Source: Oscillospiraceae bacterium HV4-5-C5C (GTDB lineage: Bacteria > Bacillota > Clostridia > Saccharofermentanales > Fastidiosipilaceae). Taken from it: 64,000 bases of DNA. Made by a program: the position numbers and the translations under genes. This document shows positions 35,834-44,416 of this stretch, one piece after another; the stretch's first letter is position 1; each line of letters starts with the position of its first letter. The stretch is from positions 1 through 64,000 of the forward strand of contig JAAVLZ010000011.1 of NCBI GenBank assembly GCA_012034405.1, read 5' to 3'. Below the pieces are notes generated by a model. It did not search any database and was not told the origin of the DNA. It saw only the letters and a list, made by a program, of their open reading frames with translations.

Positions 35834-36682
35834 CTACTGGCGTTTTCTCTTGTAGTAGTAATCATAGGATGTAAAAAGCTTATCCCGCGGACTTTCAGGC
35901 TTCCGCCCATCCTCAGGCGCCGGCTCGGCGGCTGGCTGCCGGGTGGGAGCGGACGCCGCGGGGTCCGGGTCCGGTTCAATGTCCAGCAAATACTTATCAC
36001 CGCTGCCGTATAGCGCTCTGGTAGCGTCGCGCAGCAAACGGCCATCCGCTATTTCTATCACCCGTTTTTGCATCCGGTCAACCATTTCCCGATCATGGGT
36101 ACAGACTACTACCGTCGTCCCGTTGCGGTTGATTTCCTCAAGTAAAGCCATAATAGACTCAGAATTAAGCGGGTCCAGGTTCCCGGTTGGTTCATCTGCC
36201 AGCAGAATGCTGGGATTATTGACCATCGCCCTGGCAATACCCACCCGCTGCTGCTCACCGCCCGACAGCTCGTGAGGCAGCGCCCGTTCACGGGAGCGTA
36301 GTCCGACGGTGCTCAGGACCATGGAAACCTGACGGCTGATTGAACGGTGAGAAGCCCCCAGTATTTCCATAGCGAAAGCAACATTTTCATAGACTGTCTT
36401 AGTCGGAATCAGACGGAAGTCCTGGAAAACCATGCCGATACTGCGGCGCAGATACGGAACCAGGCGGCGCTTCAGTTGCGTCAGCGGGAGGCCGTCAATA
36501 TAGACCTCCCCCGCGCTGGGTTTCTCCTCACAGGTCAGCAATTTAACTAAAGTTGATTTGCCAGAACCGCTCTGGCCGATTACAAAGACAAACTCCCCAT
36601 CCTGTATCCGGAACGACAAATCGCTCAAAGCCAATGGCGCTTTGGGTGAATAAGCCATGCTGATATGGTCAAACTCAATCAA
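35834..36682 (-). CDS. ftsE: Cell-division ATP-binding protein FtsE with tail
   Basis: FtsE is the cytoplasmic ATPase of FtsEX. The first 225 residues are standard: Walker A GQSGSGKST, signature LSGGEQQRVGIARAMVN, Walker B ILLADEPTGNLDP, and VVVCTHDREMV. A further ~55 residues follow, rich in Pro, Ala and Asp, ending in a Tyr/Lys/Arg-rich SYDYYYKRKRQ. FtsE is usually about 228 residues, so the tail is unusual; the frame has no break and the tail is probably part of the protein. It precedes ftsX and the M23 gene on the same strand. Confidence 0.95.
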   Translation of the reverse strand: MIEFDHISMAYSPKAPLALSDLSFRIQDGEFVFVIGQSGSGKSTLVKLLTCEEKPSAGEVYIDGLPLTQLKRRLVPYLRRSIGMVFQDFRLIPTKTVYENVAFAMEILGASHRSISRQVSMVLSTVGLRSRERALPHELSGGEQQRVGIARAMVNNPSILLADEPTGNLDPLNSESIMALLEEINRNGTTVVVCTHDREMVDRMQKRVIEIADGRLLRDATRALYGSGDKYLLDIEPDPDPAASAPTRQPAAEPAPEDGRKPESPRDKLFTSYDYYYKRKRQ

Positions 36683-36726
36683 TCAGTTTCCCTCCGATTA
36701 CAGCCAGGTCTGAGCGCAGTGAAACA

Positions 36727-37839
36727 TCAGTTGCGCCACCATTTATTGCTGTTTTTTGAAGCCAGAGAACTGCCATCCTGCTTTTCAAGATACATACGGA
36801 CCATAGAAGCCAGCTTGAACAAAACGGCATCATCAAAGTTCCGCAGATCCAGATTAGTGATTTTCTGGACTTTATCCAGACGGTATACCAGCGTATTGCG
36901 GTGGACAAACAGCTGACGGCTGGTTTCAGACCCGTTCAGGTTATTTTCGAAAAACTTCTGAATGGTCAGCAGGGTTTCACTGTCCAGCTGGTCATAGCAA
37001 CCGTCCGGGAAAACCTCATCCAGGAACATATGGCAAAGCGTCGGCGGCAACTGGTAAATCAGCCGGCCCAGGCCCAGTTTGTCATATCTCATCAGGTAGC
37101 TTTCATTTTCAAAAATAGAGCCGACCGTCAGGGACAAAGACGCCTCCCGGTAGGATTTGGCGCAGTCTTTCAGGGTTTCCGCCGGCATACCGATGCCGAT
37201 CCTGACTTTAGCCATGGATTCAGCGTTCAGCGTATCCAGGACCTGTACCCCCAGGGCTTCAATATTATCTTTTTCACTGCGGTTGATCTCTTTAAGCAAG
37301 ACCACCGTATCTTCATCCATGGCCAGCAGGAAATCCTGTTTACGGCGAGGGAACATCCCGCGCAGGGTCTCCAGGCAGGACAGGCTGTCACCCTCCTCAA
37401 TATGAATCAGATAGCAGACCCTTAAAGCCGCATAAGGGATCTTAAACTCCCGGGCTTTCAGAGGGATGTCCCCCGGCAGCTCGTTTTCAAGCAGGATATT
37501 TTTCAGCAGATTCTCCCGTTCAGAATCCGTGCTGTCCTCAGCCAAAGCAGTCAGAATCCAGTTAGAGAGGAGCTCCAGGTAGGTTTGTGAGACCTGATCC
37601 GTGCCGTCTATAAATACACTGTACTCAGACTGGCCATCCAGCACCAGTTTTTTATAGCTGCGCTGATCACCGATCAGCAGGCTGTCCTCAGAAGACAGCA
37701 GGCTTAAGCCCTGCTGGTCTTCCTGCCCGTTCAAAGAAGCGTCTGTGGCCGCAACAATCACGCCCTGCGTACTGATGACGCCGGCGGTACGATCCAGAAT
37801 TTCCGCCGCTTTTTTTATGCATTGATTAATCTCATCCAT
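36727..37839 (-). CDS. PucR/CdaR-family transcriptional regulator
   Basis: This 370-residue protein has the PucR layout: an N-terminal sensing part beginning MDEINQCIKKAAEILDRTAG, a central GGDEF-like/CdaR segment (KVRIGIGMPAETLKDCAKSY) and a C-terminal helix-turn-helix (SETSRQLFVHRNTLVYRLDK). Family members respond to small metabolites such as purines, glycerate or sugar acids; here the signal is unknown. The start at 37839 has AAAGGTG eight bases upstream. It ends 44 bases before ftsE on the same strand, so it may be co-transcribed with the division genes. Confidence 0.85.
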   Translation of the reverse strand: MDEINQCIKKAAEILDRTAGVISTQGVIVAATDASLNGQEDQQGLSLLSSEDSLLIGDQRSYKKLVLDGQSEYSVFIDGTDQVSQTYLELLSNWILTALAEDSTDSERENLLKNILLENELPGDIPLKAREFKIPYAALRVCYLIHIEEGDSLSCLETLRGMFPRRKQDFLLAMDEDTVVLLKEINRSEKDNIEALGVQVLDTLNAESMAKVRIGIGMPAETLKDCAKSYREASLSLTVGSIFENESYLMRYDKLGLGRLIYQLPPTLCHMFLDEVFPDGCYDQLDSETLLTIQKFFENNLNGSETSRQLFVHRNTLVYRLDKVQKITNLDLRNFDDAVLFKLASMVRMYLEKQDGSSLASKNSNKWWRN

Positions 37840-38009
37840 ATCGTTTGCACCTTTCATAAACCGTAATATATGGCTCCTGCAAACACCTGACTCAAACTTC
37901 AGCCCGTTTGCGGCTTATCCACAGTTTGTACTTATCTTAACGGTACAGCCCCAAGCTTGCAAGTATACCGACCAGGTCAAAGCTTTTGTAATTGTAACAT
38001 ATCCGTAAC

Positions 38010-38043
38010 AAAAAAGAGAAGTCCCCTTTAATGGGAACTCCTC
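38010..38043 (-). terminator. Terminator after the sugar ABC ATPase gene
   Basis: On the minus strand, GAGGAGTTCCC and GGGGACTTCTC form an imperfect stem around ATTAAA and are followed by six Ts. It lies about 33 bases after the stop at 38076. Confidence 0.65.
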
Positions 38044-38075
38044 TGCTGAAATCTGAACAATTGTGGCAGGTAAAA

Positions 38076-39191
38076 TCAGGTGATAATCCGCTTTTCAGTT
38101 TCCTTATCAAATAAGGCGATACGGTTGGGATCCACCGCAACCTGTACTTCCTCACCGACTTTGGCGATAGAGCTGGTCGGATCAACGCGGCCGGTAATGG
38201 CCAGACCCTGTACGGTCAGGTAAATATAGGTTTCAGCGCCCAGCATCTCAACCACGTCCACATGAGCCATAAAGGTATCATCCGGATGCTGAGCCACGAA
38301 GTTCAGGTCATCATCAATAGCTTCAGGGCGGATACCAATAATGATATCCTTGTCCACATAAGCCGTAACTTCCTCAACGTCATACTTTTCTGCGGGGATG
38401 GAAAGCTTAATGTCACCAAAGCTGACCGCCAGTCCCTTATCCGTCCTGACCAGTTTGCCGTTGATAAAGTTCATCGGCGGCATGCCAATGAAGCCGGCCA
38501 CAAACGTGTTGTTAGGATGCAGATACAGCTGACCCGGAGTATCGACTTGCTGAATGAAGCCGTCCTTCATAACCACGATACGGGTGCCCATGGTCATGGC
38601 CTCAGTCTGGTCATGCGTAACATATATAATCGTGGCATTCAGGCGCTGATGCAGTTTGGTGATCTCAACACGCATCTGAACACGCAGTTTAGCGTCAAGG
38701 TTGGACAGCGGCTCATCCATCAGGAACACCTTGGGATCACGGACAATAGCACGGCCCAAAGCAACACGCTGCCGCTGACCACCGGACAAAGCCTTAGGTT
38801 TGCGGTCAAGCAAATGCTCAATTTCAAGGATCTTGGCCGCCTCATGAACACGGCGCTTGATCTCATCTTTAGGGGTTTTGCGCAGCTTCAAACCAAAAGC
38901 CATGTTATCAAACACGGTCATATGGGGATACAGCGCGTAGTTCTGGAACACCATTGCGATGTCTCTGTCTTTAGGCTGAACATCGTTGACCAGTTTATCG
39001 CCGATGTATACTTCACCTTCAGTAATCTCTTCCAAGCCTGCGATCATTCTCAGGGTAGTGGATTTACCGCAGCCGGAAGGGCCGACAAGAATGATAAATT
39101 CCTTGTCTTCAATGTTGAGGTTGAAATCACTGACGGCAACCACTCCGCCGTCATACCTCTTGTAAACATTTTTCAGGATAACGTTTGCCAT
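38076..39191 (-). CDS. Sugar ABC transporter ATPase, MsmX/UgpC type
   Basis: This 371-residue ATPase belongs to the MalK/MsmX/UgpC group. It has Walker A GPSGCGKST, signature ALSGGQRQRVALGRAIVRD, Walker B VFLMDEPLSNLD and the long C-terminal regulatory (TOBE) domain (after about 240, FVAGFIGMPPMNFINGKLVR). No permease or binding-protein gene lies nearby, and it has its own terminator, so it probably serves several carbohydrate importers, as MsmX does in Bacillus. Its promoter (39247-39275) faces away from argC. Confidence 0.92.
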   Translation of the reverse strand: MANVILKNVYKRYDGGVVAVSDFNLNIEDKEFIILVGPSGCGKSTTLRMIAGLEEITEGEVYIGDKLVNDVQPKDRDIAMVFQNYALYPHMTVFDNMAFGLKLRKTPKDEIKRRVHEAAKILEIEHLLDRKPKALSGGQRQRVALGRAIVRDPKVFLMDEPLSNLDAKLRVQMRVEITKLHQRLNATIIYVTHDQTEAMTMGTRIVVMKDGFIQQVDTPGQLYLHPNNTFVAGFIGMPPMNFINGKLVRTDKGLAVSFGDIKLSIPAEKYDVEEVTAYVDKDIIIGIRPEAIDDDLNFVAQHPDDTFMAHVDVVEMLGAETYIYLTVQGLAITGRVDPTSSIAKVGEEVQVAVDPNRIALFDKETEKRIIT

Positions 39192-39246
39192 ATTTAACCT
39201 CCGTACAGCACACGCGCTTGACCAGCGCTTATGTAAGCCTGCAACT

Positions 39247-39275
39247 ACTATATCATCCGCAATGAATCATGACCA
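39247..39275 (-). promoter_or_regulatory. Candidate promoter of the sugar ABC ATPase gene
   Basis: On the minus strand TGGTCA (39270-39275) and TATAGT (39247-39252) are spaced by 17 bases, 55 bases before the ATG. Each box matches the consensus moderately. Confidence 0.35.
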
Positions 39276-39377
39276 CTCGCAATATTGTACAAAACTTTTC
39301 GTCATAATTTGGTCAAGTACTGAGTTCAAGCGGGTCAATCCGCTGCCGCAGGAGTCCGTACGGTTGAAAGCATTCGG

Positions 39378-39418
39378 ATATTTATGCGATTACCGCCGCT
39401 ATATATTGCATATTTATG
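39378..39418 (+). promoter_or_regulatory. Two imperfect ARG-box-like sites
   Basis: GGATATTTATGCG and GCATATTTATGAT (cores at 39378-39386 and 39410-39418) share ATATTTATG, lie 32 bases apart (about three helical turns) and just precede the argC promoter. Each differs from the ArgR consensus TGNATWWWWATNCA at about two positions. Binding by an arginine repressor is an inference. Confidence 0.3.
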
Positions 39419-39425
39419 ATTTTTG

Positions 39426-39454
39426 TTGCATATTATCTTTTCATATACTACAAT
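39426..39454 (+). promoter_or_regulatory. Promoter of the arginine operon
   Basis: TTGCAT (39426-39431) and TACAAT (39449-39454) are spaced by exactly 17 bases in AT-rich sequence, and the argC ATG is 30 bases further on, behind AGGAGG. Confidence 0.6.
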
Positions 39455-39484
39455 GCAAGGACATTTATTCAGGAGGCTAGATCA

Positions 39485-40555
39485 ATGAGCAGCAAAACAC
39501 GGATCGGCATTATAGGAGCCACTGGTTATGTGGGGCTGGAGCTCGTCACCTTTCTGGCCGGTCACCCCGACTTCGACCTTACCTGTGTAGCGTCGCACAC
39601 CCATTGCGGAGAACGCTTTTCAGATTTTTTCCCTGCCTTCCGCGGTCTGGTTGATCTGGTCTTTATTGATCCGGAACCCCGGCAGATAGCAGCTGCCTGC
39701 GACTGCTGTGTCACCGCCCTTCCGCATGGCGTGTCATCTGTATTGGTGCCGCAACTGCTTGAGCTTGGTCTGACCGTTCTGGATCACAGCGGCGATTTCA
39801 GATTTAAAGACCAAGCTGTCTACGAGGCCGCTTACCATCTGCGCCATCCGTGCCCGGACTTACTCCAGGAAGCAGTTTACGGACTGCCGGAACTGCACCG
39901 CGCGCAGCTGCCGGGCTGCCGGCTGATCGCCAATCCCGGCTGTTACCCCACCGGCACCATTCTGGGGGCCTGGCCGCTGTTAGCCGCAGGGCTCATTGAG
40001 CCGGACACTCTGATAGCCGACGCGGTCTCGGGCATCAGCGGCTCCGGGCGCAAGGCCAGCGCTGATTACAATTACTGTGAGCTGGCGGAAAACTATAAAC
40101 CCTACGGCGTCACCTCGCACCGGCACCTGCCTGAAATGGAGCAGGAGCTTTCGCTGGCCGCCGGGCAAAACGTCACCCTGAGCTTTACGCCGCACCTGGC
40201 ACCGATGAAGCGGGGCATGCTTATCACACTATACGCCCGGCCGCAGGCGGCGTTCCGGCAGCAATTACAACAAGCCGGCGCCGAGGTTCTGTACCAGGTT
40301 TACAGCGAGCACTATAAAGACGAAGCGTTTATCCGCGTGCTTCAGCCAGGTCAGCTGCCAGCCACCAGTCAGGTTACCGGATCAAACTTTATAGAGCTGG
40401 CGCCGGTCTGGGACCAGCACAGTGGCCTGATCAAGGTATTTTCAGCCCTTGATAATCTGGGTAAAGGCGCGGCCAGCCAAGCGGTACAGGCTTTGAACAT
40501 CTGCTTTGGCTATCCTGAAACCGCCGGTCTATTAAAGCCGGGCCGGGTGCTTTAG
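39485..40555 (+). CDS. argC: N-acetyl-gamma-glutamyl-phosphate reductase
   Basis: ArgC reduces N-acetylglutamyl phosphate to the semialdehyde with NADPH, the third step of arginine synthesis. The 356-residue protein has the NADP-binding start RIGIIGATGYVGLELVTFLA, the catalytic Cys in LIANPGCYPTG and the ISGSGRKASADYNYCELAEN segment. The start at 39485 has AGGAGG upstream; the frame open from 39416 includes the promoter and is not used. It is the first gene of argC-argB-argD-argF. Confidence 0.96.
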   Translation: MSSKTRIGIIGATGYVGLELVTFLAGHPDFDLTCVASHTHCGERFSDFFPAFRGLVDLVFIDPEPRQIAAACDCCVTALPHGVSSVLVPQLLELGLTVLDHSGDFRFKDQAVYEAAYHLRHPCPDLLQEAVYGLPELHRAQLPGCRLIANPGCYPTGTILGAWPLLAAGLIEPDTLIADAVSGISGSGRKASADYNYCELAENYKPYGVTSHRHLPEMEQELSLAAGQNVTLSFTPHLAPMKRGMLITLYARPQAAFRQQLQQAGAEVLYQVYSEHYKDEAFIRVLQPGQLPATSQVTGSNFIELAPVWDQHSGLIKVFSALDNLGKGAASQAVQALNICFGYPETAGLLKPGRVL

Positions 40556-40570
40556 CAAGGAGGTATAGCT

Positions 40571-41527
40571 ATGAGCGCAGATTCTCTGGCAGTCCAAAGC
40601 GCCGGTCCGTTAAATCCGGCGGCGCTGACTCCGTCAGACAAAGCAGCGATTCTGATTGAAGCGCTGCCATATATTCAAAGTCTCAGCGGCAAGACCGTCG
40701 TTATCAAGTACGGTGGGAATGCCATGATTGACGACCAGCTGAAACAACAGGTTATGGAAGATATCACGCTGCTACGGTTTGTGGGGATCAAGCCTGTGGT
40801 CGTCCACGGCGGCGGGCCTGATATCAGCCGCATGCTCAAAAAGCTAGAAATTCAATCTGAATTTGTTAACGGGCTGCGCAAGACGGACCGCCAGACGCTG
40901 GAAGTCGCCCAGATGGTCCTGATTGGCAAGACTAACAAGGAAATTGTGGCAGGCTTATCCAGGCAAGGCGCGCAGGCTATCGGCATCAGCGGCATTGACG
41001 CGGGCTTGCTGCGCTGCCGTCCGCTGCAGGCGGATGAAGAGGGCCGCACCGGTCCGCTGGGCTTTGTCGGCGATATCACGGCCGTGGATACCGGGTTGAT
41101 TGAGCGGCTGACCGCAGACTATATCCCGGTGATCGCGCCGATCGGTTCCGACTACAACGGCCAGAGTTACAATATAAACGCGGACACGGTGGCCAGTCAG
41201 CTGGCAATAGCGCTCAAAGCGGAGAAACTGATTTTGCTGACGGATGTTGAAGGTGTCAAGCGGCCGGCGCCGGACGGGAGTCTTGAAATTGCCCATGTGC
41301 TGGTAGCAAGCGAAGTCCGTCAGATGATCCGCGACGGCGTGATTTCCGGCGGGATGATACCTAAAGTACAGGCCTGTATTGATACCATCAGTCAGGGCGT
41401 CAACCGGGCGCATATTATTGACGGACGGATTCCTCACTGCCTGTTGCTGGAAATCTTCACGCATAAAGGTATCGGAACCATGTTCACCCAGCAAAAACGC
41501 CCCTATTACCCGGGCGAAATGATCTGA
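40571..41527 (+). CDS. argB: Acetylglutamate kinase
   Basis: ArgB phosphorylates N-acetylglutamate. The 318-residue protein has the substrate motifs [14 protein letters not shown] and [16 protein letters not shown] and a C-terminal [13 protein letters not shown]. An N-terminal helix ([20 protein letters not shown]) precedes the kinase core; this helix is the hallmark of the arginine-inhibited, hexameric kinases, so feedback inhibition by arginine is likely. The ATG follows AGGAGG and argC by 15 bases. Confidence 0.96.
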   Translation: MSADSLAVQSAGPLNPAALTPSDKAAILIEALPYIQSLSGKTVVIKYGGNAMIDDQLKQQVMEDITLLRFVGIKPVVVHGGGPDISRMLKKLEIQSEFVNGLRKTDRQTLEVAQMVLIGKTNKEIVAGLSRQGAQAIGISGIDAGLLRCRPLQADEEGRTGPLGFVGDITAVDTGLIERLTADYIPVIAPIGSDYNGQSYNINADTVASQLAIALKAEKLILLTDVEGVKRPAPDGSLEIAHVLVASEVRQMIRDGVISGGMIPKVQACIDTISQGVNRAHIIDGRIPHCLLLEIFTHKGIGTMFTQQKRPYYPGEMI

Positions 41528-41548
41528 ACTTTGGCAGGAGGCAAACAG

Positions 41549-42784
41549 ATGACAGACAACACAAATCCTCAGGATCAAAGGCTGGCCCGCACCATGGAAG
41601 CCGACCAGGCGGCCTATCTGCCGGTTTTCGGTCAGCGGATTCCGCTGGTTTTTGATCATGGTCAGGGGTGCCGCCTGACCGCTACGGACGGACAGGACTA
41701 CCTGGATATGGTAGGCGGCATAGCCGTCAACGTGCTGGGCTATGCCAATGCGCGCCTGACAGACACAATAGCCAGGCAGGCCGCGCGCCTGATCCACAGT
41801 TCCAATTTATATTATATTGAGCAGCAGGCTGAACTGGCCTTGCGGCTGACTAAGCTATGCGGTCAGGACCGGGCCTTTTTTTGCAACAGCGGGGCCGAAG
41901 CCAATGAAGCGGCGTTTAAGCTTGCCCGGATCTATTTTTACCGCCAGGGTAAGCCGCGCGGGCGAATCCTGTCCGCCCGCCAGTCCTTTCACGGCCGGAC
42001 ACTGGCTACCGTCACCGCCACCGGACAGCCTAAATACAATCAGCCTTACGCGCCGCTTCCGCCAGGTTTTGACTATGTGGCTTTTAACGACCTGACCAGT
42101 TTAAAGCAGCAGTTGACGCCGGACACCGCCGCGGTGATCCTGGAGCTGGTGCAGGGCGAAAGCGGTATCCATCCGGTGGATCAGGCCTACGCTCAGGCGG
42201 CCCGGGAACTGTGCACCCAAAACGGCAGCTTGCTGATCATTGATGAAGTGCAAAGCGGTATGGGCCGCACCGGCCACTTTTTAGCCGCTCAAGGTTATGG
42301 TATAAAACCTGATATGGTGACGCTGGCTAAAGGACTGGGCGGCGGTCTGCCCATCGGCGCCTTACTTTGCCGGGAACAGCTGGCCGCGGCCTTTCATCCC
42401 GGTGATCACGGCAGTACGTTTGGCGGGGGCCCGCTTTGCTGCAGTGCCGCGTTGGCCGTTCTGGATGAGTATGAACGTCTGGATCTGACCCATCAGGCCA
42501 ATCTGCGGGGGCAGCAGCTCACGTCTGGCCTGCGGCAGCTGCAAAAAGAGCACCCGCTGCTCAAAGAAATCCGCAGCGCCGGACTGATGCTGGGCGCAGA
42601 TCTTCAGGAACCTCTGGCCGTAGCTTTAAGGGATGATTTGCGGACTCAGGAGCACGTTTTAGTCAACGCCACCGGACCCGCTACCCTTCGTCTGCTGCCG
42701 CCGCTGATCCTCACTGAAGCCGAAGCCGAATTGTTCTTAGCCGCCTTAGGCCGCGGTCTCACCCGCCTTGAAGCCAGGGCTTGA
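41549..42784 (+). CDS. argD: Acetylornithine aminotransferase
   Basis: ArgD is the PLP enzyme that makes N-acetylornithine. The 411-residue protein has FCNSGAEANEAAFKLAR, SFHGRTLATVTATGQPKY, LLIIDEVQSGMGRTG and the PLP lysine in TLAKGLGGGLPIGA. The start at 41549 has AGGAGG upstream. It follows argB by 21 bases; about 100 bases then separate it from argF. Confidence 0.95.
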   Translation: MTDNTNPQDQRLARTMEADQAAYLPVFGQRIPLVFDHGQGCRLTATDGQDYLDMVGGIAVNVLGYANARLTDTIARQAARLIHSSNLYYIEQQAELALRLTKLCGQDRAFFCNSGAEANEAAFKLARIYFYRQGKPRGRILSARQSFHGRTLATVTATGQPKYNQPYAPLPPGFDYVAFNDLTSLKQQLTPDTAAVILELVQGESGIHPVDQAYAQAARELCTQNGSLLIIDEVQSGMGRTGHFLAAQGYGIKPDMVTLAKGLGGGLPIGALLCREQLAAAFHPGDHGSTFGGGPLCCSAALAVLDEYERLDLTHQANLRGQQLTSGLRQLQKEHPLLKEIRSAGLMLGADLQEPLAVALRDDLRTQEHVLVNATGPATLRLLPPLILTEAEAELFLAALGRGLTRLEARA

Positions 42785-42888
42785 TCATCCGGGATGGACC
42801 GGCACCGGGGATTTTTCATGCCTGATCCCGATTCGCGGGAAGACTCAGCCACCGCTCAATTGATCACAAAGACAAAATGGAGGACATT

Positions 42889-43827
42889 ATGAAAGACTTT
42901 CTTCGCTTGTATGATTTCAGCCGCAGCCAGCTGGAGGCCATCCTGGACCTGGCCGATCAACTGAAAGCCGACCGGCAGGCCGGTCGTGAACACCCGCTTC
43001 TTAAGGGCCAGAGTCTGGGTATGATCTTTGCCAAGTCTTCTACCCGTACCCGGGTTTCCTTTGAAGTCGGTATGTATCAGCTGGGCGGCGAAGCCTTATT
43101 CCTGAGCTCTAATGATATTCAGCTGGGTCGCGGCGAGACCATCGCCGATACCGCCCGGGTCATGAGCCGCTATCTGGATGGCATCATGATCCGGACCTTT
43201 TCGCACAGTGATGTGGTGGAACTGGCGCGCTACGCCAGCATCCCGGTCATTAACGGACTGACCGACCTGCATCACCCCTGTCAGGTCATGGCCGATCTTC
43301 AGACCATCCGCGAAGAGAAAGGTCACCTGGAAGGCCTCAAGCTGGCATATGTCGGTGACGGCAATAATATGGCCAATTCACTGCTGGAAGGCTGCGCAGT
43401 CTGCGGCGTCAATATTCATGTCGCGACACCTTTTAACTATAAGCCTGATCCCCAGGTTCTCGAAGACGCCCGCCAGGCAGCTAAGCTCAATGGCTCCGCG
43501 GTTATCTGGAGTGAGTCGGCCGATGAAGCCATAGCCGACGCGGACGTCATTTATACGGATACCTGGGTCAGCATGGGACAAGAAAGCGAAAAGCAGGAAC
43601 GGATCCGGGTATTCCGGGATTATCAGGTCAACCGTGAACGCATGAAGCTGGCCAGACCTGACGCCATTTTTCTGCACTGTCTGCCGGCTTACCGGGGCTA
43701 CGAAGTCAGCGAAGAGATTTTTGAAGGGCCGCAAAGCCGGGTGTTTGATGAAGCGGAAAACCGCCTGCACGCCCAGAAGGCAATTATGGTCAGCCTGATG
43801 AATCCTGAGTATGCCCTGTTTGAATAA
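42889..43827 (+). CDS. argF: Ornithine carbamoyltransferase
   Basis: This enzyme makes citrulline from ornithine and carbamoyl phosphate. The 312-residue protein has the carbamoyl-phosphate site FAKSSTRTRVSFEVGM, the HPCQVMADL motif and the ornithine loop HCLPAYRG. The start at 42889 has GGAGG six bases upstream; ATG 42877 overlaps that site. Its end overlaps the GNAT gene by 17 bases. Confidence 0.96.
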   Translation: MKDFLRLYDFSRSQLEAILDLADQLKADRQAGREHPLLKGQSLGMIFAKSSTRTRVSFEVGMYQLGGEALFLSSNDIQLGRGETIADTARVMSRYLDGIMIRTFSHSDVVELARYASIPVINGLTDLHHPCQVMADLQTIREEKGHLEGLKLAYVGDGNNMANSLLEGCAVCGVNIHVATPFNYKPDPQVLEDARQAAKLNGSAVIWSESADEAIADADVIYTDTWVSMGQESEKQERIRVFRDYQVNRERMKLARPDAIFLHCLPAYRGYEVSEEIFEGPQSRVFDEAENRLHAQKAIMVSLMNPEYALFE

Positions 43828-44416
43828 AGCCGCCCGCAGTCTGGATCTGTCAATCCGCCCGGCGGCTGAAGCCGATTTACCCGAGGTTCTGGCGGTTCAG
43901 CGCAGTGCCATGCGTCAATATGCCCGCAACAGCGGTCTGACGGCTTTACAGGCGGAACAGCAGCTGGAGGCGCTGCGGGAAACCGTCGCGGATCTGCAGG
44001 CGTTCCTGAGGCAGCCCGGACAGGTCCTGCTGCTGGCCCGGGCGGTTGCGACCGCCCGGGCAGCTGAAGCTTCAGGCTCAGGCGGCAGTCAGGAAGGCCG
44101 GGTACTGGGCGCGCTGCGCCTGCAGACGGAGCCCGGGAAGGGCGTTGTTCCCGGACCGGCCGCTTATCTGACCCGTTTTGTGGTCCGGCCTGATTGCCAG
44201 TCCGCCGGGATCGGTCGGGCCTTATTTGACCAGGCCTGTGTCTGGCTGAAGCAGCAGGCCTGTCAGCTGGTATATCTGCATACCGCGGCAGCCAACCCGC
44301 GCAGCACGCGGTTTTACCAAAGTCTGGGCTTCCGTTTTGTCAGCCGGTCTTTTGACCGGGGCTATGAACGGGAGCTGCTTTGCTTCAGACTGCCGGCTCA
44401 GATAATGCCGGAATAG
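43811..44416 (+). CDS. GNAT-family N-acetyltransferase in the arginine operon
   Basis: This 201-residue GNAT protein begins LDLSIRPAAEADLPEVLAVQ and has the acetyl-CoA-binding motif VRPDCQSAGIGRALFDQACV and a TRFYQSLGFRF C-terminal motif. A Gly/Ser/Ala-rich insert (about 75-100) widens it. The start lies inside argF without its own binding site, so it is translationally coupled to the arginine genes. Because argJ and argA are absent from the cluster, it could supply the first acetylation of glutamate; this is only an inference, and a general amino-group acetyltransferase is as likely. Its end overlaps alr by 19 bases tail to tail. Confidence 0.75.
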   Translation: MPCLNKAARSLDLSIRPAAEADLPEVLAVQRSAMRQYARNSGLTALQAEQQLEALRETVADLQAFLRQPGQVLLLARAVATARAAEASGSGGSQEGRVLGALRLQTEPGKGVVPGPAAYLTRFVVRPDCQSAGIGRALFDQACVWLKQQACQLVYLHTAAANPRSTRFYQSLGFRFVSRSFDRGYERELLCFRLPAQIMPE

